Origin: JANMES01 sp038229715
GTDB taxonomy: Bacteria > Planctomycetota > Phycisphaerae > Tepidisphaerales > Tepidisphaeraceae
NCBI GenBank assembly: GCA_038229715.1
Contig: JBBROD010000020.1
Span: 1-59,617, forward strand
Length of the DNA stretch: 59,617 nucleotides
Reading direction: 5' to 3'
Shown: piece by piece, positions 24,670-34,300 of the stretch
Position numbering within the stretch: the stretch's first letter is position 1
Layout of the letters: every line of letters begins with the position of its first letter
The notes under the pieces: model-generated
What the model saw: the letters and a program-made list of their open reading frames with translations, nothing else
Databases searched by the model: none
What the model was told of the DNA's origin: nothing
Made by a program: the position numbers and the translations under genes

Positions 24670-26142
24670 GTGCCCGATACCGAACTCGAACAAGCTCTGC
24701 GCGACCTGCCGAAGATCGGCACGATGATCAAAGACCGCGGGTATCGGCAGATCTGGCGGTTTGAGGTGGCCGGGCGGGCGTATTTTCTGAAGTTTTATCC
24801 GCGCGAAGGCGTCCGTGATTTCTTCCGCCGGCTTTTTCGCGGCAGCCCGGCGATGGCGGAGCTTCTTCGACTTCAACTGATGCAAAAGGCCCAGGTGCCG
24901 GCTCCGCGAGCTGCGGCGGTACTGATGGGTTTTAAGATCGACGGCCGCAAAGGCGACGCCGTCATTCTCCATGCGATCGAACCCTCGGTGCAGCTCGATC
25001 GTTATCTCACCGATCTGCAACTGACGGCCGAGCCAGTGCCGGATCGCATCAATCTCGCCCGGCAGGTGCGACAGGTGGTTCACCAGCTCGGCCGGGCCGG
25101 GCTCGGACATGACGATCTGCATTTGGGGAATTTTCTGCTCAGCAACGGGCAAGTGTTTCTTCTCGACGGCTACGCCGTCCGTAAGGGCGGCCTGCGGATG
25201 AGCGATGTGATGCAGCTCGGCCATAGCGTCGATACGTTCGCGACGCGCACAGAACTACTGCGCGGCTGGCAACTGCTCGGCCCGGGGACGAAAATGCCCC
25301 GCCGCAACACGATGGCGCGCACGCTGTATCGCCGATACATCGACCGCATTGACGGAGAGAATCGGTATTTCGGCCGCCTTCACAGCGGCGGATGGTCGGG
25401 CGTTTTTTTTAAACACTTTAAGTTCGCCAAGCGCTGGTCGGCCATCAGTGGTCGTGATTACACCGAGCGCGATTGGCAATCCGCCTGGCCGGCGATGATG
25501 AAGCAAATCGAGGCCGACACGTTTACCGTCATCAAGCGCAGCCGCAGCGGCGACGTGCTGAGCGGGGAGATCATCCTGAACGGTCGGCCCGTGGAAGTAA
25601 TCGTCAAGCGAGCCAGGCGGCGCTACTGGCTGCGCTACTTCACCGAGATCGGCCCGCGCGTGCGGGCGCGGCGCGAGTGGCGAAAATCCTGGGAGGCGAT
25701 CGTCCGCAACCTCCCCGCCGCCTGGCCGCTGATTTACATGGAACGGCGGGTGCTGGGTTACTCGCTTGATGCGATCGTCGTTTACGAGAAAGTGACCGGC
25801 CCGATCCTGGCGGGCGTGGATCTGGATGCGATGACGCGCCCGCAGCGCGACCAGCTTTTCACCCGCATCGGCCGGCTGCTGCGGCGGATCGAATCGTTCA
25901 ACTTCGGCCACTACGACGCCAAGGCCAGCAACTGGATCGTCCGTTTCGACGAACAAACCGGCCCGCAACCGATCCTGATCGACATCGACGGCATCCGCTT
26001 CTACCCCTGGAAACAGTTCGGTATCCGCCGGCTGTTGCGCAGCCTGAAGGAGCGCCCGGCGTTCAACGAGGCCGACTCCCTGTCGCTGCGGCAAGGGTAT
26101 GCGTGTTTTGATCCAAATGTCATCGATCAGCTTGACGGTTAA
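24670..26142 (+). CDS. Tandem double Kdo-kinase/WaaP-like protein
   Basis: 490 residues from GTG 24670. Two kinase-like halves can be read. The first has a basic N-lobe (FLKFYPREGVRDFFRR) and a catalytic loop GHDDLHLGN with H147-D148-D149...N154, then VFLLDGYAV in the DFG place. The second, from about residue 300, has VEVIVKRARRRYWLRYF, a loop GHYDAKASN (H414, D416, N421) and ILIDIDGIRF (D438/D440). Both match the Kdo kinase (KdkA/WaaP, PF06293) pattern of lipopolysaccharide core phosphorylation. Fusion of two such domains is unusual. A heptosyltransferase gene lies 1.2 kb downstream on the same strand. Confidence 0.82.
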   Translation: MPDTELEQALRDLPKIGTMIKDRGYRQIWRFEVAGRAYFLKFYPREGVRDFFRRLFRGSPAMAELLRLQLMQKAQVPAPRAAAVLMGFKIDGRKGDAVILHAIEPSVQLDRYLTDLQLTAEPVPDRINLARQVRQVVHQLGRAGLGHDDLHLGNFLLSNGQVFLLDGYAVRKGGLRMSDVMQLGHSVDTFATRTELLRGWQLLGPGTKMPRRNTMARTLYRRYIDRIDGENRYFGRLHSGGWSGVFFKHFKFAKRWSAISGRDYTERDWQSAWPAMMKQIEADTFTVIKRSRSGDVLSGEIILNGRPVEVIVKRARRRYWLRYFTEIGPRVRARREWRKSWEAIVRNLPAAWPLIYMERRVLGYSLDAIVVYEKVTGPILAGVDLDAMTRPQRDQLFTRIGRLLRRIESFNFGHYDAKASNWIVRFDEQTGPQPILIDIDGIRFYPWKQFGIRRLLRSLKERPAFNEADSLSLRQGYACFDPNVIDQLDG

Positions 26143-26217
26143 ATATTTCACCCTCTCCCGAGTGAACTATTCGGATCAACTAACATTGTCTCCAGGATCA
26201 ATTGGAGCATTTTCGGC

Positions 26218-27141
26218 CTATTTTCGCCGAGCCACATAGTATGCAGTCATTCCACGATAACGGCGGGAGGCCCGGAACGTTGAGATCATCTTGAGAAGTA
26301 TTCTCGACTTGCGTGTCAGCGGATTCAAATTGTCGATTGAGTGGCCTTGCAGTTGCAGTTCACTATTCAGAAGCATGACCGCCGTGCCTTTCCATGCATA
26401 CGGCTCCTCGGCCCAGTGAAGCATTTCCCACCCCGTACGCTCGAGCACCTGCGAGGCAGCCTTCGGATTCCACCGAGTTTGGTGAAGGGGCGGATAATCA
26501 AATGTGTCTCGCTTTCCAAGTCGTAAGTGGGGCAACAAATGCGTTGTAAAGCGATTGGGGCCCGGGCATGAAAAGTGAATCGTACCGCCAGCTGGAACGA
26601 GTTGTGCCAGTTCGGTCAGAAATTTTTGCGGCGTTTCAAGATGTTCAATAACGTGAAAGAATGTTGCAACATCATACATTTCGCCGCGATCTCGAAGACC
26701 GGCCAGATCTGAAATTTCGGCCGATATGCCCTTGCCCTTCGCGACCTCAATGGCCTTTTCATTAAAGTCAATTCCATGAGCCTCGTGACCGGCACTGGCT
26801 GCCATCATGACGAAATGTCCCTGTCCACAACCAATATCGAGTATGCGCTTCTTATCCAATCCGATATCTCGTAACGTCTGGGCGTATTCCCACCGATCTC
26901 CATACTTTTCGATTATTTCATACCAGTCTGAGCTTGCAGCAAACATGGGATCCGCAAACTCAAGGTCGCACTGACTACATTGCTGAATTACAAACGACGG
27001 CGGCATTTTCCCTGACGCGACGTAAGCCTTGATGAATTCTCCGGCGCGAGCGTCGTTTCTGGACCATGCGTTTACTAGATCAGTCGTCTCGATAGACTCG
27101 ATGACGTGAATGTCAGATGAACCACACGCTGGACATGTCAT
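26218..27141 (-). CDS. SAM methyltransferase with N-terminal zinc ribbon
   Basis: 307 residues. Two Cys pairs, TCPACG (Cys3, Cys6) and QCSQCD (Cys55, Cys58), form a predicted zinc ribbon. The methyltransferase core starts at ILDIGCGQGHF (100-110), followed by HGIDFNEKAIEVAKGKG and DVATFFHVIEHLETPQKFL. This architecture occurs in sugar or glycan methyltransferases of surface polysaccharide clusters. Codon use is markedly more AT-rich than both flanking genes and it runs opposite to them, so it is likely a later insertion into the LPS-type region. Confidence 0.85.
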   Translation of the reverse strand: MTCPACGSSDIHVIESIETTDLVNAWSRNDARAGEFIKAYVASGKMPPSFVIQQCSQCDLEFADPMFAASSDWYEIIEKYGDRWEYAQTLRDIGLDKKRILDIGCGQGHFVMMAASAGHEAHGIDFNEKAIEVAKGKGISAEISDLAGLRDRGEMYDVATFFHVIEHLETPQKFLTELAQLVPAGGTIHFSCPGPNRFTTHLLPHLRLGKRDTFDYPPLHQTRWNPKAASQVLERTGWEMLHWAEEPYAWKGTAVMLLNSELQLQGHSIDNLNPLTRKSRILLKMISTFRASRRYRGMTAYYVARRK

Positions 27142-27306
27142 GAAGAGATTCTCAAAGCAAAAACACTATGAAACGGGACGAAGCAGACGATAACATTATG
27201 ACATTGTATTTGGTATTTACCCGCGATACGAACTAAATATTCGCGGCAATTGATCGCATGTGTTCCAAGTTCACTTGCGCCCGATTAATGGCTAAACTCG
27301 GTTCTC

Positions 27307-28305
27307 ATGTTGACAGGAATTGCCGTCTCTCCAAGTCGCATCCTGATCGTCAAACCCTCGGCGATCGGCGATGTCGTTCATACGCTGCCGGTCCTGAACC
27401 TGGTGCGGAAGCGATACCCCGCCGCCCATATCGCGTGGATGGTGACGCCGACCTGTGGAGGGATTCTGCAAGGCCATCCGCAGCTCAACGAAATTATTCC
27501 GTTCGAGCGGAAGAAACTCTCACGCACTTGGGCGCTTATTCAGACGCTGCGTCGCGGACGGTTCGATCTCGTGCTCGACCTGCAGGGCCTTTTCCGCAGT
27601 GGATTGTTCACGTGGCTGAGCGGCGCGGCCGTGCGAGTGGGTTTCGCCAATGCGCGAGAGATGGCGCCGCTGTTTTACACCCATCATGTGCCGGTGCCTG
27701 ACACGGAAGTTCACGCGATCGAGCGCTACCTCTCAATGGCCGAGGCGGTTGGGTGTGAACGCGGGCCGGTGGAATATGTGTTTCCGACGGACGATGCGGA
27801 TCGGCGTGCGGTGGATGCGATGCTCGGCGACGGCTCGCCGTTCGTGGTGATGCTGCCCGGGACGAACTGGCCCACCAAGCGCTGGCCGGTGGAAAAATTC
27901 GCGGAGATGGCGGCGCCGCTGAAGGAGCGGTTCGGGTTGCGCACCGTGCTGGCCGGCGGGCCGCGCGACGGGGACGCCGTCGCTAAACTGCTGCCCAACG
28001 CGCTCAACCTCAGCGGAAAAACCTCGCTACGGCAACTGGTTGCGTTGCTTGAAAAAGCGTCGCTGGTAATCGCCAACGACAGCGGCCCGATGCACATCGC
28101 CGTCGCGCTCGGCCGGCCTTTGGTCACGCCGTTCGGGCCGACCAACCCCGTCCGCACCGGCCCGTACGGCCGGCCGGACAGCGTCGTGCGGGTCGACCTG
28201 CCCTGCAGTCCGTGCTACAGCGAAACCTGCTCGCACCAGAGTTGCATGAGGTGGCTCGAAATCGGGCCTGTGTTGGATGTCGCCGGGAATGAATTGAAGA
28301 GATGA
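27307..28305 (+). CDS. Glycosyltransferase family 9 (ADP-heptose:LPS heptosyltransferase I-like)
   Basis: 332 residues. RILIVKPSAIGDVVHTLPVL at about 10-29 is the GT9 N-terminal signature and ANDSGPMHIAVALGRPLV near 255-272 is the C-terminal nucleotide-sugar signature, with LPGTNWPTKRWPVEKFAEM between. It fits WaaC/RfaF enzymes that add heptose to the lipid A-Kdo core. Together with the Kdo-kinase-like gene it suggests a genuine LPS outer leaflet in this organism. The final residues (LEIGPVLDVAGNELKR) run right up to the family B repeat, whose first base follows the TGA. Confidence 0.92.
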   Translation: MLTGIAVSPSRILIVKPSAIGDVVHTLPVLNLVRKRYPAAHIAWMVTPTCGGILQGHPQLNEIIPFERKKLSRTWALIQTLRRGRFDLVLDLQGLFRSGLFTWLSGAAVRVGFANAREMAPLFYTHHVPVPDTEVHAIERYLSMAEAVGCERGPVEYVFPTDDADRRAVDAMLGDGSPFVVMLPGTNWPTKRWPVEKFAEMAAPLKERFGLRTVLAGGPRDGDAVAKLLPNALNLSGKTSLRQLVALLEKASLVIANDSGPMHIAVALGRPLVTPFGPTNPVRTGPYGRPDSVVRVDLPCSPCYSETCSHQSCMRWLEIGPVLDVAGNELKR

Positions 28306-28371
28306 TCCACGAATAACACGAATCTACACGAATGGAAGAATGGATTCGTGAAGATTCGTGTTATTCGTGGA
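28306..28371. repeat. Intergenic palindrome, family B copy 3
   Basis: TCCACGAATAACACGAATCT facing GATTCGTGTTATTCGTGGA. It starts at the base after the heptosyltransferase stop codon, with no spacer, and lies between two convergent genes. Confidence 0.88.
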
Positions 28372-28392
28372 CGAACATTCTTCACACCGCCA

Positions 28393-31300
28393 CTACACCG
28401 CAACCGGCTGATCCGGTTCGTCTTCCGAATCCTTCGTGGCCGGATCGACCGATTCCATCTTCGGGCGATTGACCGCCGGCGTGGGGACGTGGTGGAAACC
28501 GCCGAGCAGGATCAGGAACGTGAACAGCCCTACCACCGCCATCGTGCAGATCGATGCGTACTTCCACCGCGGATCGTGATATTCCGCGATCGACAGTGAA
28601 TCATCAGCCGGTGGCTCAGGAACGATACTGGCCGTGCCGAGTACGCTCTTTTCGTCAACATCCTTTTGCGCCACACTGATCTTGCGCTCAAGCTCCTGCT
28701 GCCGGCGGTGGTAGTCTTCCAGCGTCGTGTCATCGGCACGGGCAGCATTGAGTTTGGTTCGTAACTCGCTCAACTCCGTCTGTTTCGTCAGCCAGGCGGT
28801 TTGGGCATCGGCTTCGACTTTATTAGCAATCGCCAGTTGCGACTGGGCTTCCTCATACTTGCGCGCCTGAGCGGCTCGATCCAGATCATTCTGGTTGCGG
28901 CGATTGGCGGCGGCGTCTTTCAACTCGGTCACGCGCTGGCTGACCCGCTGAGTCAGGAGCTGCGCGTCTGCTTCCATCTTGCGAACGTCGTCGTTCGCCT
29001 GCGGAGCGGAGGCGTTAGCCATCGCCAGGTAGGTTCGACGCGCGTCGAACAATTCGCCAGTGCGTTTGGACAATTCATCCGCCAGCGCCTTCTGAGCCGG
29101 CGGTAATTTGGCCAGCCCCGGCGCGGCGGCGTTGAGGACGGCCGTCACTTCCGACATCTGCAACTGGAACAACTGCTGATCCGTTGCGATCGACTTGGCG
29201 TTGTCATCTATCAGCTTCTGAATTTCACCGATCGTTTTCTCAAGAGCAACATCCTTGCCGAGCCCGGTCTTCCGCGCTTCCAGTGCAACGGTGAGCCGAT
29301 CGATATCGTTCTGGTACCGCCCCGCCTCAGCGTCGAGCCCTTCGGCCATCGCAACGTTGTGGGATCGGCGCGCGAACGACAGTTCATCGTTCAGCTTCTT
29401 CAACTCCGGGTCGTTGTCGTAGAGCGCTTCCTGCCGGGCTTTGACCTGATCGTCCAGTCGCTGCCTCATGTTCTTTAGTTTTTCATTCTGCGCCCGCTGG
29501 CGATCGATCAGATCGCTATTGAGCTGCTTGGCCATCGTCTGCAGCTTCTGGGCGGCGGCGATGTAATTGGCTAGTTCGGCGCTGTTGCCCGCGCCGTTCT
29601 GTGTGAGCGACAACTGTTCCTGAAAGCGCTCTAGCGAATCATCGAGCGCCTTACGAGTCCGGCTGAGCGCTTCGGCGTCCTGTGGCTTGGCGGCCAGGAT
29701 TCTGTCCTGCAGCCCTTTCAGTTCTTCTCGCATCTGCAGAACAATCGCATCCTTCTCTGGATCAGCACCGGGTTCCGGCAAGGTATTGATCACCCCATTG
29801 TCGGCCGGTTTCAGGCGGATCAGTTGGTCCTTCAGATCGTTCACATTCTTGACGGCGCTGCCCCAGACGTCCGACAGTAGGCTGGCCTGCTTCTCGGTTT
29901 CTGCGATCAGCGACGCGCTTGGGCGCTCGTCTGAATTGTTCAGCACGCGGATTTTGGCCAGCAGAGCGTTCTTCTGCGCCACCAGGTCGCCTGCCACACC
30001 CTGCGCCTCTTCGTATATTTTCTTTCTCTGCTTGGCCTTATCGATCAGCGCATTGTTCTGGTTGTAGATCGCGGTCAGCAATGCCGACAGACGCTTGCGA
30101 TCGCCGCTCGGGTCGACGCTATTGAGATCGAAAACCAAGTTGTTGGTTTTATCCGGCCAATCGAGTTTGCGGGTCATGCGCTCGAACGCCAGTGCATCGG
30201 CCAGCACGCCCGGATCGGTTTGCGGTGAGGTTTGTTTGAGCAGCACGACGGCCTGGGTGCGGACGACCGGATCGTTGATCAATGATTCCTGCTCGACGTG
30301 GAACTGCGACCGATCGAACATCGACCGTTGTGCCAGATTGGTGTAAGTCACCTTGGCGCGGAGGGTGCTGGAGACCGGCGTGAGAAGCCATCCGCCGGCA
30401 CCGGCGGCGATCATGAACACCACCATCGCCACCAGCATCACTTTAATGCCGATGCGTCGCTGGCCTCGGCCGCTGCCGGTGTAGCGGAAATCGGGGGCGC
30501 CGTTGGGGATCGGGCTGGCCGACGAACGCATCTTCGCCGCCATGCCGAACGGGTCGGCCGAGCGCGACGCCATCGGGATATCGGAAAATGCCCCGCCGGA
30601 CAGACTGCTGTCGCCGAAATCCAGCGGCACGTTGGGCCTGGAACCCGGCGGAACATGGCCGTGCGCGATCGTTCGCGAAGAGGCCTGCTCAAGGGCCGGG
30701 TCCTTCTCATCAAAGAACGGATCCGCCGCCCGCGGCGCTTCGGACAGGAATCCCGTTTCGTTATTCGCACCGGCGGAGAACACATCCGCCTCACGCACCG
30801 GGGGCGAGATCGCCAATCCGTCGAAGCCCGACGGCGCGACCGGCGGCCGCGGTTGCGACTCGGCCGGCTTGCTGCGCATCATTTCCTGCAGCGCGGCGTC
30901 CTCGGCGACATCCGCAAAACGCTTTTCGTAATCCGCCAGCCGATTGCGACGCGGACGGGGCAGAGTCGGACGCAGGTTATCGATCTTGGGCGCGGGTAAA
31001 TCCAAGCCCGTCAGCACCTTGCCCGGCGTAGAAGGCAGCAAAATCACTGGCGATTGCACGACCGATTCTTCGGGCAGCGGCTGCGCGGGCGGTGGCGGCT
31101 CCGGCGCTTCGATCTCGGGGAACTCCGACACCGGCTCGGCCGTCGCCGGATCGTCCAGCGCGTGCAACTCGTCCACCAGCGAATTGTCGGTCGCATCAGC
31201 GGCTTCGTCGTCGTCAACGCCGATCATCAGCGGCGGCGGCGGCGGCGCGGCGTGCGACACCGTGCGGTTGGTATCGTTGAACTGCACCGCAATACGACCG

Positions 31301-34300
31301 AATGTCGGCGGAGGCGGCGCGAGCTCGGGCAAATGCAGCGGCATCCCGCCGATGAACGCCTCGGCGTCGCGCGAAATGCCAAAAAAGCCCGGCGATGCGA
31401 TCGGCATCGAAAATGCTTGCGGCGTTTCGGCCGCCGGCAGTTCGGCCGGCGATTCTTCCGGCTCGTCGAGCGTCAACTCCGAAGGCAAGCTCAGATTCAG
31501 CGGCGCGGGCGCCACGGGAATCAGCTGCTCTATCGGTTCGGTCGTAAGATCCAGCGGCTCGACGTCGGCCTCTGCCAACACGTCTTCGCCTTGAACGGCC
31601 GGCTCGTTCGGCAACGATTCGATGGTGGGCTCGGAAGCGGCTGCGGTGGTTTGCGGCGTGACCAGTTCATCGTCCGGCGCGATCGCTGAGACGGCTTCGA
31701 TCTCGTCCATCGCCGGCAGCGGCTCGATCGTATCGGTTGCTATCGCCGACACCTCGCCGGGCGTGATCAACCCAGCCATGCTCAGCGTCGGGTCGTCAAA
31801 CACCAGCGGCGCAACGGAATCTTCCGACAACTCGATCGGCAACTCGACCGGCTCTGCGGATTCTGGCTCACTATCGGTTTCCGGCACCTCGTCCATCATC
31901 GGCGGGTCGATACTGAGCTGCGGAAGCTCCTCTTCCTCATCAGCCGATTCCATCTCCGGTTCAGCGGAGATTTCGTCAGTCGGCCCCGCAGCGTCAGCGG
32001 GTTCAACTTCGTGCTCGATGACTTCCACTTCGTCGCTTATTTCCTCAGCGGCGATTTCTTCGGCAATCATCGCGTCAAACGCGTCGTCGTCCTGTGCGTC
32101 GATCGTCGGCGTGTCATGCGTCACGAAGCTCGAAGCTTCGGATACAATCTGCTCGAACGGTGATTTCACGCGCGGCTCGGGCTCGACCAGATCGCCTAAC
32201 GACGGGCCGGTGAGTTCTTCGACCGCTCGGCCGAACACGGAATCTGAAAGCTTTTCGGCAGTCGGTTCGGCGGCGGGCGGTTCAGCGGCGAGGGTTTCTT
32301 CCACCGAGACGACCGTGTCGAGGTTCAACGCCGATTCCGGTGTCGGTTCCGTCGACTCGATCACTTCCATCTGTTGCTCGGCAGGCGCGTCAACGCTTGG
32401 CTCCGCCACGGGCGAGGTTGACTCCTCAACATCCGGCGTGAGCTTACCCCGACGACCCTTTGCCGGCTGCTTGCCGCGGCGGCCCTTGGTGGGCTTGAGA
32501 TCTTCAATCGGGAGTTCAACCACGGGCGGCGCGACCGGCGCTTCAAAAGCGACTTTTCTCTTCCGGCCACGACCGGTGGCGGGCTTGGTTTTGTTCGGCG
32601 GCGGCGCGTCGATGACTTCGTCTTTGAAGACTTCCTCTGGCTCGGGCAGTGGAAGCGGCGCGACATCTTCAGCCGTGGGGGCGGCGGGAATCACGTCGTC
32701 GGTCACTTCCGGCTCGGCCAGCGACAACTCCTCAACCGGCAGCGTCACATCGCTGGTCGCTGATACGTCGGCATGATCGGGCGCGGACGACGGCTCGTCC
32801 GCAGGCACCGATAGGTCCAGCGCCGACTCGTCAGGCACGGAAGTTTCGCTCGTCGCGAAAATCGCGGGCGATGGCTCAACGCCGGGCGACGACAGATCGA
32901 GCGGCTCAGAGACATCGGCTTCCGTCAGCGGCACCGGGGCCGGTGGTGGCGCTTCGTGTTGCTCGTCGATTTCCGCCAGCGCGTCGGCGGCCAATGACTC
33001 GATGTCCACACTTCCGAACACCTCTTCGGCAGCGGAATCATTCGCGTCTGTTGCGAATGTGTCAGTGGATTCGAGTTCAAGCTCGCCGGGCGCGGGCTCG
33101 TCGATGGACAGCTCCAGATCGCCGGCGGTGATTTCGTCGTGCTCTGCGGGTTCTTGTATCGAGAGCACTTGATCGTCGGCCGCTTCGACCGGCAGCGCGG
33201 CGGCTGAAGGCTCGATCGCTGCGACTTCTTCCAACACGTCGTCAGCCGGCGGGAGTTCGATGGCGGCCTGCGGTTCGGCGGGTTCGGTGGGTGTGTCGTC
33301 GATCGGGGAAAGATCGAGAACGTTTAATTCCAGGCCGGTGGTAACTTCCGTATCTTCCGTGTCGTCCGCCGCAGACGTCATCGGGGTCGGCGCAGCGTCG
33401 TTGGGCTCTTCGTCTGACACCAGTGCGGGATCAGAAGGTGCTTCGATTTCGGCCGCAGGCTCAAACGTCGTCCGCCACCCGCGGCGAACCGTTAGCGGAG
33501 CATCGATATCGGGCGCGATCGCCGGCTTCACCGGTTCAGGCTCGGCGGGGTGGGCGATGTGGAAAGCCGTGTCCTCCACATCGGCCGGGTGCGGCTCGTC
33601 GGCGTGATCGTTGGTGTGGTCGTTGAGGTCGAGCAGGTCGTCTAAACCGGGAAGCTTGATCTCAGGAGTTTCTTCAGCCGGTGCTTCGACCGCGGCAGTG
33701 TGCTCGGGGGCTTCGTCATCGAGAACCGGCTCTTCGATCTCTTCCGACAGCAAATCGAGGTCCATCGGCAACGGCTCTAGATCGATCGCGTCGGAAACCT
33801 CAAGTTCGGGTAACGGCGGCGGTTCAATCGCTGCGGGCTCGTCGTCGAGCAGCGCGATGGGCGCCGGTTTATCCTCTTCAACCGCGAGCGGCTCAAGCGG
33901 CTCGGGTTCAGAAACCGGCGTGGCGGTGGCGGAAACCGACGGCTCGTCGAGAGACATCGAAAGCGAGATCGCCTCGTCCGGCTCTGCCGCCTCAATTGTC
34001 AGCGGCGCGATCAAATCGCTTTCATCGATCTCATCGATCTCATCGAGCGCGGCTGGCGCTTCGGACTCTTCCACATCAGCCGGCGCGGCTTCGTACGTGA
34101 AATCGGTCTCGCCGATTTTGATCACGTCGCCGAACTTCAGCTCTTCCTGGTGAATCTTTTGGCCGTTCAGGAACGTGCCCGTCCGCGAACCCAAGTCGCG
34201 GACGGGGTGATCGCCGCCGATGTCGAGGATCAATGCGTGCGTGGTGGAGACGGATTCTTCGGTCAAAGGCACGTCGCAAGTGGGCTTTCGGCCGATCAAC

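Noticed and set aside
31622..32776. Ser-rich 384-codon open frame on the plus strand
   Set aside because: It is the mirror of the Glu/Ala/Asp-rich linker of the FHA protein; GAG/GAC/GCC codons read backwards give Ser-rich sequence without domain signals.
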